A DNA stretch of 64,000 bases from assembly GCA_026646655.1 (NCBI GenBank), contig JAPKHT010000004.1, forward strand, positions 1-64,000, given 5' to 3'. The notes under the pieces are model-generated. The model made no database searches. It was not told where the DNA came from and saw nothing but the letters and a program-made list of their open reading frames with translations. Positions within the stretch are counted from its first letter, which is position 1. Every line of letters begins with the position of its first letter. The DNA comes from JADLBR01 sp020847615 (GTDB taxonomy: Bacteria > Verrucomicrobiota > Verrucomicrobiia > JADLBR01). A program made the translations under genes and the position numbers. This document shows positions 18,168 to 26,928 of the stretch, piece after piece.

Positions 18168-20606
18168 ATGACCGACTTCGAAAAACTTGGGGTGCTCTAC
18201 CTCGGCAGGGAATTCGAACCCGCGTCCGGCAAGGCGACCGATGTTCCGCTGCTCTACGATGCCAAAGACCTGACCACCCACGCGCTGTGCGTCGGCATGA
18301 CCGGCAGCGGCAAGACGGGCCTCTGCGTCTCCCTGCTCGAGGAGGCGGCCATCGATGGCATCCCCGCCATTGTCATCGACCCGAAAGGCGACCTCGCAAA
18401 CCTCCTGCTCGCGTTCCCCGAATTGCGCCCGGAGGACTTCGCCCCCTGGATGGACCCCGCCGAGGCCACCCGGCAGGGCATCGCCCCCGATGCGCTGGCC
18501 GCGAAGACCGCGCAGGCCTGGCGCGACGGCCTTGCCGCATGGGGCCAGGCCCCCGACCGCATCGCCCGCTTCCGCGATGCCGCCGACGCCGCCATCTACA
18601 CCCCAGGATCCCAGGCCGGCCTCCCCATCTCCGTCCTGAGGTCATTTGTGGCACCGCCAGAGAAGCTGCGCGATGATCCGGAGGCCTTTCAGAACCACAT
18701 CCAATCCACCGTTTCTGGCCTCCTTGCCCTGGTTGGAATAGCGGGCGATCCTCTGACGAGTCGTGAGCATGTTCTCATCTCGAACCTGCTCTCGCACGCG
18801 TGGTCCCGAGACGAAGCGCTAACTCTGGACGACCTGATCAGAGGCATTCAAACCCCTCCTTTTGATCGCTTGGGTGTGCTCGATCTCGAGACATATTTCC
18901 CGCTGAAGGGATCCGCTTCCACGTTGGGTCGTCAAGAACTAGCCATCAGGCTAAACGGTGTCTTTGCCTCTCCTGGATTCGCCCTGTGGATGGAGGGCGA
19001 ACCCCTCAACATCCAGCGCATCCTCTACACCCCCGAGGGCAAACCTCGCATCGCCATCTTTTCCATCGCCCACCTCACCGACGCCCAGCGCATGTTCTTC
19101 GTCACCCTGCTTCTCAACGAGGTGATCGCCTGGATGCGTAACCAGCCCGGGACATCCAGCCTCCGCGCGCTTCTGTACATGGACGAGATCTTCGGGTTTT
19201 TCCCGCCGACGGCCAACCCGCCGTCCAAGGGCCCCATGCTCACCCTCCTCAAGCAGGCGCGCGCCTTCGGTGTCGGGTGCGTGCTGGCCACCCAGAACCC
19301 CGTCGACCTGGATTACAAGGGGCTCTCCAACTGCGGCACCTGGTTCCTCGGTCGCCTCCAGACCGAGCGCGACAAGGCCCGGATCCTCGACGGCCTCGAG
19401 GGTGCCACCCAGGGCGCGGGGCGCGCGTTCGACCGCGCCACCATCGACAAGATGCTCTCCGGCCTCGGCAAGCGCGTCTTCCTCATGAACAACGTCCACG
19501 AGGATGCACCCGTGCTTTTCCAGACGCGCTGGGCGCTCTCCTACCTCGGCGGCCCCATGACCCGCGCCCAGATAGAGAAGATAATGGCTGAAAAGAAGGC
19601 ACTGCTCCCTCGGGCCAGTGCGGAAGAATCCGCCTGGCTGAAACAGTTCCGCGGTGCGGGAAAATCCGACTCCACAGACTCCTCCACGAACAAGCCACCA
19701 ACCATTCCGCCATCCATCCCCCAAGTCTTTTTGAAAGCCGAAAGACCCGTGAGTGATCGCGATCCAATCACCTACCAACCTGCCATTCTCGCCGAGGTCA
19801 AGGCCCACTACGTCAATGCGACTACCAGCACTGACGTTTGGCGCACCTGTTATCTGCTGGCCGAAATGCCACAGGCTGTCGATGCGATAGCCTGGCCGCA
19901 AGATCCCCTCGCCCACACCGAGTGCCCCTCGCTTGATTCTGCGCACCAGCCGGGTGCAAAATTTGGCGCCTTGCCAGGATTTGCCTGTCAGCCGAAGACT
20001 TACCAGATCTGGACAAGATCCGTCCACCAGGTCCTCTACCAATATGGGAGTCTTTCGCTGCGCCATTGCCCCACCCTCAAACTCACCTCGCGCCCCGGCG
20101 AATCCGAGGGCGATTTCCGCGTCCGGATCCGGGATGTCATCCGAGAGCAGCGGGATAAAGAGATCGACGAGATCCGCAAGAAGCACGCCGCGAAGATCGC
20201 CCCCCTCGACACGAGGATCCGCGCGGCCGAGGGCCGCGTCCAGAAAGAGACTTCCGAGTATCAGGAGGCCAAGATGCAGTCGATGCTGAGCGCGGGGGCT
20301 TCGGTCCTCGGCGCCCTGCTCGGTCGCCGCAAGCTGAGCGTCACCAGCATCCGCAGCGTCGGCACCACGATGGGCCGCATGTCCCGCGCAGGCAGGCAGC
20401 GCGACGACATCGGGCGCGCCGAGGCCTCCCTCGACACCCTCCGCCAGCAGCGGGACGAACTCGAGGCCTCGCTCGCCGAAGAACTGGCCCGTCTCCAGGC
20501 CGCGCCCGACGACAGCGATATTCTCCTCGACGAGATCTCCCTCCCGCCGCGCAAGTCCGACATCGCCGTCGCCGCGATCCGCCTCGCCTGGCTGCCGGTC
20601 GCCTGA
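18168..20606 (+). CDS. HerA/FtsK-like P-loop ATPase with C-terminal coiled coil
   Basis: 812 residues. Walker A is GMTGSGKT (43-50), followed by IPAIVIDPKGDL; Walker B is ALLYMDEIFGF near residue 338, and VGCVLATQNPVDLDYKGLSN is the sensor/arginine region typical of HerA-type pumping ATPases. The C-terminal third has a charged coiled coil (~640-790, IREQRDKEIDEIRKKHA, LDTLRQQRDELEASLAEELA). Such proteins translocate DNA or peptides; this subgroup is uncharacterised. Two internal stretches (~18640-18960 and ~19590-20060) use many T- or A-ending codons, unlike the strongly GC-ending remainder. Confidence 0.85.
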   Translation: MTDFEKLGVLYLGREFEPASGKATDVPLLYDAKDLTTHALCVGMTGSGKTGLCVSLLEEAAIDGIPAIVIDPKGDLANLLLAFPELRPEDFAPWMDPAEATRQGIAPDALAAKTAQAWRDGLAAWGQAPDRIARFRDAADAAIYTPGSQAGLPISVLRSFVAPPEKLRDDPEAFQNHIQSTVSGLLALVGIAGDPLTSREHVLISNLLSHAWSRDEALTLDDLIRGIQTPPFDRLGVLDLETYFPLKGSASTLGRQELAIRLNGVFASPGFALWMEGEPLNIQRILYTPEGKPRIAIFSIAHLTDAQRMFFVTLLLNEVIAWMRNQPGTSSLRALLYMDEIFGFFPPTANPPSKGPMLTLLKQARAFGVGCVLATQNPVDLDYKGLSNCGTWFLGRLQTERDKARILDGLEGATQGAGRAFDRATIDKMLSGLGKRVFLMNNVHEDAPVLFQTRWALSYLGGPMTRAQIEKIMAEKKALLPRASAEESAWLKQFRGAGKSDSTDSSTNKPPTIPPSIPQVFLKAERPVSDRDPITYQPAILAEVKAHYVNATTSTDVWRTCYLLAEMPQAVDAIAWPQDPLAHTECPSLDSAHQPGAKFGALPGFACQPKTYQIWTRSVHQVLYQYGSLSLRHCPTLKLTSRPGESEGDFRVRIRDVIREQRDKEIDEIRKKHAAKIAPLDTRIRAAEGRVQKETSEYQEAKMQSMLSAGASVLGALLGRRKLSVTSIRSVGTTMGRMSRAGRQRDDIGRAEASLDTLRQQRDELEASLAEELARLQAAPDDSDILLDEISLPPRKSDIAVAAIRLAWLPVA

Positions 20607-20677
20607 CCTGAAACTTCAAAGTTGGGGATACTTCGATGTGTGTCACAAGAGACACGAAATGAGCAGGTCAGCGGACA

Positions 20678-20741
20678 CCGCCTGAAGGCGGCACTACGAG
20701 CCCAAGACCACGGGAATGTTCGTAGTGCTGCCTTCAGGCAG
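20678..20741. repeat. Palindromic repeat, family B copy 2
   Basis: Two 22-bp arms match at 20 of 22 positions as inverted repeats; the left contains GCCTGAAGGCGGCACTACGA and the right TCGTAGTGCTGCCTTCAGGC. The centre is close to that of copy 1 (GCCCAAGACCACGGGAATGT here). Confidence 0.8.
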
Positions 20742-20819
20742 CCCCGACCCTCCAGAAGTTTCACCCTGAACAATACGGCGCGGGAGCGGCGCTGAGTCGA
20801 GAATTGCGCATCGCATCTC

Positions 20820-20871
20820 GTAGCCGAACGCGTGAGCGTTTGGCCGCCAATCGCCCACGGCGATCGGCTGC
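20820..20871. repeat. Palindromic repeat, family A copy 4
   Basis: GTAGCCGAACGCGTGAGCGT opens the element, ATCGCC-CAC-GGCGAT forms the second stem, and CGGCTGC closes it. It ends 4 bp from the stop codon of the HzsA-like gene, between convergent genes. Confidence 0.75.
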
Positions 20872-20875
20872 ATTC

Positions 20876-23626
20876 TCATCGTCCGGCGGTGCCCCGCCGA
20901 GCGGCACCCGAGATCGCGCTTCGCGCCGCCGGCCGCCGGCCCCGATCCCGGATCAGCTGCTCGATGTTGTCCCGTTCCTGGGCCTCCATGCGGCGCCGCT
21001 TTTCGAGGTACCTGCGGTACTTGGCCATCTCCTCGTCAGTCCACGCGTTCGCCTCGGTGTAGTCGCCGCAATAGGGGACGAGCAAGTCGATCCAGCAGGC
21101 GAGCTTCTCCAGTTCCTCCCGCGAGAGCTGCACCCCGCCATGGCCCGACTCGATCAAAGGGAGCAAGCCGCTGCGGATCGAGCCCGCCGCGCACGGGGGC
21201 AAGGGCGCCGGGATCGACTGCGAACCGATCCAGTTGACCATGAGACCATCGCACTGCCCCGCGAACGAGCCCCGGTCCCAGTCGTTGTTCGCCGGCTGGG
21301 CGAGCGTCAGGTTGAGGTACGCGTCGCTCCATCGGCGCCTCGCGATCGGATCCAACCTCGGGTCGCCGCGCAGACTGAAGGCCGCTTTTTGGGCGACCTG
21401 CGCGATCGGCGCATCGGGCGAAGCCCCCGCCGCAAGCGCCGCGGGCAACGATGCGAGGGCCCGGCTCCAATCGGGGTCGATCTCCTGGTGCGCGGCCCAA
21501 TCCATGCGCTTCGGATCCATCCGCTTCTGACGGTCTCCGTGACAACCCACGCAGTGGCGATCGAGGATGGGCTGGATCTCCCTCTGAAAACTGAACCCGC
21601 GCGCCGGGCCATGAAATGGCTCGAGGGCCTGGGGCCCCGCCTTCAGCGCCGCTGCCCCCCGATACCCGGCGGTCGGCGGGGCGCTATTCTTGTGCTCGTG
21701 GCAACCGACGCATGACTGGTTCTCGCCCGGCTGCAGCGTCGTCCAACTGCGCATCGTCTGCAGCGCCCTCCCCTTCCCGTCCAGCGCCTGAAAGTAGATC
21801 GGCGTGCGGGCCGGGGCGAGGAAGAACGCCGAGCCATCATCGTGGACGCGCGCGTCACCCAGGACGATCTTCGCGTCCCAAGAGCCGTTGCCGATGGCCA
21901 CCGGCGTGCTGATCAGCGCCGCGCCGCCGGGGCCCCGGCTGCCGTTATTGCCCACCCCGGCCGGACGGAAATCGAGCGCAATGACCCGGAGGCGCCTCAC
22001 GGTGCCCCTCGGCACACCAGCGAGGCCCGGCCCCGCGTAGATGTCCTGCACGTAGCACCTGCCCTCTGCCCCGCGCGGATCCACGGAACTCGGCCGCGCC
22101 GCCGGACGCGCCCGCGCCACGAGCGGAACGGGTTGCTGGCATGCCACGCCCGGATCTCTCACCAGCAGTTCGCGCCGACCCGTCATGTCCATCCAGTAGA
22201 TACCGAAATCCGCATCGCCCTTCCGCCGATCCCTCCTGTCCGGATGATCCCACCCGCGCGGCGCAAACCCCACGAGGAACTCCCGCGCGCTCAGCGGGTA
22301 CGGGTACTGGAACAGCTCGCACTCTTGGCCGTACGCATCGATGCGCTCGGCCCGTGTCTCGCGCTCCGGCGCCACCAGCCGCACCCCGCTGTTCTCCTGG
22401 CGGCCCCTCGCGGGATCGATGACCGCGACCTTGCCCGCCTGCGAGGAGTGATGGCCGCACAGGATCGCCAGCACCCTCTGGGTCCCCGGTATGCCGCGCG
22501 CGTGGGTGATGGTCGTCGGAAACCAAGAACCATTCCCGTAGAACTCCGACTGGCCCGTGCCATCGGGGTGCATCTGGAACAGCGCCTGGGGGAAGATCTG
22601 TCCCCGGTCGTTGTAATCCCAGCGCGTGTAGATCACGCGACCGTCCCCGAGCACCGTCGGGAAGACGGTGTGCACTTGATCGAAACCCAGTCGGCGCAGG
22701 TAGCGGCCATCCGCGTCGCACGTGTACAGGTTGCTCACCTCGGTCCAGAAACAGTCGACCGTCTGCACGCAACGGGTGGAGGAGAAGATGATGTCGCCAT
22801 CGGGCAGATAGGCGGGTTCGTAATCCGCGAAACCCAGCCCGGAGGTGACCTGCCGGATTCGCCCCGAAGCGACGCCCATCTCGTACAGGTGATAGTCGTC
22901 CGCGTCCCGCGATCTCTTCCACGCAAAGAGAACCCTCGTGCCATCCCAGGACACCGCGGGATCGCGGATCGCGCCCTCCCCGTCCTTCAACAGCGTGCGG
23001 ACCCCGTTGACCGCGCCATCCCATTCCAGCAGGCACAGCTCCGAGCCCGGCAGAAAATGCCGCTCGTGCTGCGCGTCCGACTGCCCCTCGGTGTAGGCGA
23101 AGAATGAGGGCCGGATGGTCCGGCGCTTCGTGAACACCACCCTGGGCGCCCGCTCCCGCATCGCCCCCACGCGCGCCCCGCGCCGCAGCGCCGCCGCCCG
23201 CACATACAGGTCTATCCATCGCCCCTCGTCGTCCGACGCCGCGCCCGCGCGCAATCGCCCCTCCTCCTCCCGCATCGGCCCAGCAACCGCCCCCAGCTCT
23301 TCCATCACGGACGCCACCATCCGCCGCACGCTCTCCACGCCATCCGCGCCGCTCAGCCAGCCCTGACAGTCGTTCCCCGCATCCTGCAACCACCAGTCCA
23401 CCTCCACTGGAAAATCATCGCCGAGGCACTCCCGCCACCCCGCCAACACCTCGGGGCTCGTGCCAGCGGCCCCCGCCGCCGAGGACCGGAGCGCGAGCAG
23501 CGTCGCAGAAAACGTGCCCATCCTCCGATAGCCGGCCCCCTCCGGCGACCCCGATACAGGCGACGTCCCGGCCCCTTGCCAAAAGGTCGCGAAGGCGGCC
23601 GCGGCAACGATCGGGCGCCACCTCAT
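20876..23626 (-). CDS. HzsA-like secreted dihaem cytochrome with beta-propeller
   Basis: 916 residues with a signal peptide (MRWRPIVAAAAFATFWQGAG). The middle holds WD40/PD40-like propeller blades (ADYEPAYLPDGDIIFSSTRC, HTVFPTVLGDGRVIYTRWDY). Two c-type haem sites, CVGCHEHK (639) and CVGCHGDR (692), lie in a C-terminal segment, with QREIQPILDRHCVGCHG as a typical planctomycete cytochrome start. This layout matches proteins annotated as related to the hydrazine synthase alpha subunit, common in planctomycetes and verrucomicrobia that are not anammox bacteria. Real HZS needs beta and gamma subunits, which are absent, so hydrazine synthesis should not be inferred; a periplasmic redox role is likelier. 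Confidence 0.75.
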   Translation of the reverse strand: MRWRPIVAAAAFATFWQGAGTSPVSGSPEGAGYRRMGTFSATLLALRSSAAGAAGTSPEVLAGWRECLGDDFPVEVDWWLQDAGNDCQGWLSGADGVESVRRMVASVMEELGAVAGPMREEEGRLRAGAASDDEGRWIDLYVRAAALRRGARVGAMRERAPRVVFTKRRTIRPSFFAYTEGQSDAQHERHFLPGSELCLLEWDGAVNGVRTLLKDGEGAIRDPAVSWDGTRVLFAWKRSRDADDYHLYEMGVASGRIRQVTSGLGFADYEPAYLPDGDIIFSSTRCVQTVDCFWTEVSNLYTCDADGRYLRRLGFDQVHTVFPTVLGDGRVIYTRWDYNDRGQIFPQALFQMHPDGTGQSEFYGNGSWFPTTITHARGIPGTQRVLAILCGHHSSQAGKVAVIDPARGRQENSGVRLVAPERETRAERIDAYGQECELFQYPYPLSAREFLVGFAPRGWDHPDRRDRRKGDADFGIYWMDMTGRRELLVRDPGVACQQPVPLVARARPAARPSSVDPRGAEGRCYVQDIYAGPGLAGVPRGTVRRLRVIALDFRPAGVGNNGSRGPGGAALISTPVAIGNGSWDAKIVLGDARVHDDGSAFFLAPARTPIYFQALDGKGRALQTMRSWTTLQPGENQSCVGCHEHKNSAPPTAGYRGAAALKAGPQALEPFHGPARGFSFQREIQPILDRHCVGCHGDRQKRMDPKRMDWAAHQEIDPDWSRALASLPAALAAGASPDAPIAQVAQKAAFSLRGDPRLDPIARRRWSDAYLNLTLAQPANNDWDRGSFAGQCDGLMVNWIGSQSIPAPLPPCAAGSIRSGLLPLIESGHGGVQLSREELEKLACWIDLLVPYCGDYTEANAWTDEEMAKYRRYLEKRRRMEAQERDNIEQLIRDRGRRPAARSAISGAARRGTAGR

Positions 23627-23852
23627 AAGCGACGGCGGGGGCTCGGATCACCCATGTCCCGAGCCTAGCAGCCTGTCGGGCGCCGCCAAGTCCGATCAGG
23701 CCGCCAGAAGGCAAAACCTTCTTAACTATAGATAGTTATGACGACGGCGCACAAGATGGCGCAGGGTCTCATGCGCACTATCCCCGCATTGCACGGATCG
23801 ATGCTGCGCCTGACTAGCAGGAAAGCGTCTCTCGTGACGGTCTCTTCTTTTC

Positions 23853-24359
23853 TCAGGCCACCGGAGTCGTCGCTCTTGCTTTCAGTTGTTTCACCACCCG
23901 GTAGATGCAGCCGCCTACGGTCAACGCGCCGATGATGCCGCACATGGCGCCCACTGCACCCGCGACCGCGAACGCCAGCCAGAGCCACCACAGGCCGAGG
24001 ACGATGCCCAGCAGCGCCAACCAAAGATGAGACCCCGGCCCCCATATCCCCATGGACCAGCCAATCAGATACGGCAACAGCAGCAATCCCCACCAGCCTG
24101 AACGTCCCGAGGTACCGCCAAAACCGCCCACCGCGCTCAGCCCCCACATCGCCCCCACGCCAATCACAATCAGGACGAACGCACACACCTTGCAGGCAAC
24201 TGCCTGGCGCTCGGCTTGACTGAGCCAGACGCCGAGCGCGAGCAGGCCGCTGCCGGGCAGGATCAAAAGCGATCCCTCCAACGGATCAAAGGCTCCGACC
24301 GCCATCCCCATGCCACCGGCCACAGTCAAAATCTTGGACCAGAGATTGCGCGTGCCCAT
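23853..24359 (-). CDS. Small polytopic membrane protein, unknown function
   Basis: 168 residues from MGTRNLWSKIL. Hydrophobic segments include GSLLILPGSGLLALGVWL, VCAFVLIVIGVGAMWGLSAV, LLLLPYLIGWSMGIW, LWLALLGIVLGLWWLWLAFA and VAGAVGAMCGIIGALTVGGC, giving four to five membrane spans. The tail VKQLKARATTPVA is basic. No catalytic motif is visible and I do not recognise the family. The frame continues upstream to 24551 but would overlap the start of the divergent phosphatase gene, so the internal ATG is chosen. Confidence 0.65.
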   Translation of the reverse strand: MGTRNLWSKILTVAGGMGMAVGAFDPLEGSLLILPGSGLLALGVWLSQAERQAVACKVCAFVLIVIGVGAMWGLSAVGGFGGTSGRSGWWGLLLLPYLIGWSMGIWGPGSHLWLALLGIVLGLWWLWLAFAVAGAVGAMCGIIGALTVGGCIYRVVKQLKARATTPVA

Positions 24360-24478
24360 GTCAGCCGTCCTCTCCTGTTCGGTCACCCGCGCCAATATAC
24401 CCCATGCGACGCCCTTCGTCCTATCCGTTTCACAGATTCGGCGCTGGAAAGACACTGCGGGGATGATACAGAACCCCC

Positions 24479-25081
24479 ATGAGGCGCCCCGCGGTCTTCT
24501 TGGATCGGGATGGCACGCTGATCGAGGACCGGGGAGTTCTTCGCGATCCATCCGAGGTGGTGTTCTATCCGACGACGGCGCAGGCCCTGCGGCGCCTGGG
24601 CTCCCGATATGAGCTGTTCGTCATCACAAACCAACGCGGGATCGCCGAGGGCGCCATCACGATGGCGGAGTGCGAGCGCGTCAATCGCCACGTCCTGGAC
24701 GTGCTGCGCCGCGCCGGGGTCATTATTCGCGCCGCGTATGTATGCCCCCATCGGAGGGAGGATGGGTGCGGGTGCATCAAGCCCAAGCCGCACTTTCCGC
24801 AGCGGGCGGCCCTCGCCTACGGCCTTGATCTTCGTCGCTCGTATGCGGTCGGGGACCATCCCCACGACGTGGAATTGGGGATTCGGATGGGGGGCCGCGG
24901 CGTGTACGTGTTGACAGGTCACGGCCACAGGCACCGCGACGAATTGGGGGTGCCATGCACCATCGCCCCAAACATCGATGTCGCGGCCGACGTCATCCTG
25001 CGGGAATCGGGGGCGGCGCGGGGCGCACGGTCGCTGGCCCCGCATCAGGCAGAGCCAAACGACTCTTCGGTTCGCGGATAG
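24479..25081 (+). CDS. HAD-IIIA phosphatase, GmhB-like
   Basis: 200 residues. AVFLDRDGTLIEDRG (motif I, D8xD10) is the HAD nucleophile, FVITNQRGIAEGA is motif II, KPKPHFPQRAALAYGLDL contains the motif III Lys, and AVGDHPHDVELGIRMGG is motif IV. The CPHRREDGCGC segment supplies the Cys/His cluster that binds zinc in D-glycero-D-manno-heptose-1,7-bisphosphate 7-phosphatase. Likely role: dephosphorylating heptose or another sugar bisphosphate for surface polysaccharide. Histidinol-phosphatase activity is the alternative within the family. The next gene starts 10 nt downstream on the same strand. Confidence 0.85.
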   Translation: MRRPAVFLDRDGTLIEDRGVLRDPSEVVFYPTTAQALRRLGSRYELFVITNQRGIAEGAITMAECERVNRHVLDVLRRAGVIIRAAYVCPHRREDGCGCIKPKPHFPQRAALAYGLDLRRSYAVGDHPHDVELGIRMGGRGVYVLTGHGHRHRDELGVPCTIAPNIDVAADVILRESGAARGARSLAPHQAEPNDSSVRG

Positions 25082-25091
25082 GGCGTTGATC

Positions 25092-26687
25092 ATGGACATG
25101 CGCGCATTCTGGGTCGCCGGCCTGTGTGTCGCCTCGTGGAGCCTCCGGGCGGTTCCACCACCCGAGAACCGCGGCGTCTATGCCATCTGGTACGGCGACG
25201 AATACGATCTGCTTGGCGCGCCCTACATCGTCGGCGGCCAGGTGGTCGTGCAGTGGGCAGACGTGGACAAGGGAGAGGGCAGATACGACTTTTCCCCCAT
25301 CGAAACCGAGACGCGGAAGCTGAAGCGGCTCGGCAAGAAGACCACGGTTCAAATCAACGGCAATTCCAAGCCGGCCTGGCTCTTCGCCAGGGTCCCCCAC
25401 CACCCCGAAAAACTCAGCGCGCAGGTCCAAGACAGGCAAGGCACCCTGATGTACTGGCACCCGGTCCACCTCGGCGCCTACACCAACATGCTGGGCGCCT
25501 TCGCCGATTTCCTGGCACGGTCCCCGGACCGCGACGCGGTGATCGGCATCAGGCTCAACTTCAACGCGATCGGCACGGAGCACTTTGCGGTGCCGCACGA
25601 AGCCATGGACCCGGAGACGTGGATCGTGCCCCCCGGGGGCACGCGGGGCCAGCCCTGGTCCGCGCAGTCGGCCCTGGCCTACGAGAGGGCCGTGGTGGAG
25701 ACCTTTGTCAATCGCCTATCGCCCCACGCGAGGATCCTCGTGCGCAACAATGTGAGACCGGAGGTCGAGGAGCGTTTCCGCCCCCAGATCGAAACCGGGA
25801 AGCTCGGCTGGTTCCACACCTCCTCCGAGGCCGAGCCCCGTTCCGCCTCCACGGAGATCCAGTACCGGAGATTCTACGAGGATTGCCGAAGCGGCAAGAC
25901 GGTGGGGTACGCGGAACCGTGGGCCTCGGCTTGGGGCGACCACGGCGGCGGTCCCGACCCCCGATGGTGCAGCCCGCCCCAGTGGAATTACTGGCGGTCG
26001 CTGATCGACCTGCATTGCGGGGTGGCCTTCGTCGCGGTGTACGCCAGCGACCTCAGGGTGGCGGCCGAGGGATCCTATCATCAAAAGGGCCACCAATACG
26101 ACGAGGCCAGAGACCGGCGGGGCTATCGGCAGGAATTTGAGGCGGCTTTTCGCTTCACCTCGAAGTATGCGGGCTACCACGCGTCGCCCGAGGAAAGCCC
26201 CGGCGCGTGGGTGGCGTTTCGCGAGAACTCCACCGCGCTCGCCGAAAACCCGAAAGTCCCGCCGAAGGGACGACGGCTATCGGTATTCACGGGCGACTAC
26301 GATTTCCTGATGGAGCGCCTGCCGGACAAGACGGCGGGCGAGCATAACGTGGGGCCAGAAAACCAGCGCCAGGGCGCCTGGGCGCGCGTTCTGCCCGCGG
26401 GAGAGAGCATGCGACTGAAGGCCGATGACCGCTTCGCGGCATCGCTACGGGGCGGCGACGTGCTGGTCACCTATCTGGACCCGGCAGAGGATGCCGGCAA
26501 CACGTTTGGGATTGCCGCCGGCCCCACGCGCTTGACTGTCTCGTTCGCGGGCCGCGGCGGCTGGCAGACGGCATCCTTGCGTCTGCCACCCGGCCCCATG
26601 CGGAAGATCTCCGGCGATGCCCACATCAAGATCACCGCCGGACCCAGGCCGCTCCACATGCACATGGTGGAGATCGTGCGGCAATGA
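25092..26687 (+). CDS. Secreted TIM-barrel-like protein, possible glycoside hydrolase
   Basis: 531 residues with signal peptide MDMRAFWVAGLCVASWSLRA. The start WADVDKGEGRYDFSPIETET followed by LKRLGKKTTVQINGNSKPAW looks like the opening of a clan GH-A barrel (GH42-like), and later GIRLNFNAIGTEHF and TVGYAEPWASAW could hold acidic residues. I cannot identify a confident acid/base and nucleophile pair. The C-terminal ~150 residues (RLSVFTGDYDFLMERLPDK to IKITAGPRPLHMHMVEIVRQ) look like a beta-sandwich. It lies beside two further secreted carbohydrate enzymes, which supports a glycan-degrading role. Confidence 0.6.
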   Translation: MDMRAFWVAGLCVASWSLRAVPPPENRGVYAIWYGDEYDLLGAPYIVGGQVVVQWADVDKGEGRYDFSPIETETRKLKRLGKKTTVQINGNSKPAWLFARVPHHPEKLSAQVQDRQGTLMYWHPVHLGAYTNMLGAFADFLARSPDRDAVIGIRLNFNAIGTEHFAVPHEAMDPETWIVPPGGTRGQPWSAQSALAYERAVVETFVNRLSPHARILVRNNVRPEVEERFRPQIETGKLGWFHTSSEAEPRSASTEIQYRRFYEDCRSGKTVGYAEPWASAWGDHGGGPDPRWCSPPQWNYWRSLIDLHCGVAFVAVYASDLRVAAEGSYHQKGHQYDEARDRRGYRQEFEAAFRFTSKYAGYHASPEESPGAWVAFRENSTALAENPKVPPKGRRLSVFTGDYDFLMERLPDKTAGEHNVGPENQRQGAWARVLPAGESMRLKADDRFAASLRGGDVLVTYLDPAEDAGNTFGIAAGPTRLTVSFAGRGGWQTASLRLPPGPMRKISGDAHIKITAGPRPLHMHMVEIVRQ

Positions 26688-26753
26688 TGGGATGACCCTC
26701 GGTCAGGCGGCGCGTCGGCGCGCGGCCGGTGGACCCCGAGGCGATCATACACA

Positions 26754-26772
26754 CCCAAGCCAAAGGCTTGGG
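26754..26772. repeat. Hairpin CCCAAGCC-aaa-GGCTTGGG
   Basis: A perfect 8-bp stem lies between two same-strand genes. There is no T-run downstream on the plus strand, so it is not a standard intrinsic terminator; a processing or pausing hairpin is possible. Confidence 0.5.
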
Positions 26773-26928
26773 CCGGGCCAAAAAAATTGCCATTCTCACC
26801 CGGGGAACGCTCGGCTAGACGTCGTCTGCGTGAACTCGACCGAATGCCTCATTAATGCACTTTCGCATTCTCCCCCAGTCGCCGGGAAGGCTCCCGCGCA
26901 CACCCGGTGGAAACGCCGCGTCACGGCG

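Noticed and set aside
20876..23626. Reading the HzsA-like gene as evidence of anammox metabolism
   Set aside because: The related family is widespread in non-anammox PVC bacteria, and no hzsB, hzsC or other anammox genes are present in the window.
26754..26772. CCCAAGCC-aaa-GGCTTGGG as an intrinsic terminator
   Set aside because: No T-run follows on the plus strand, and on the minus strand the T-run precedes the hairpin.
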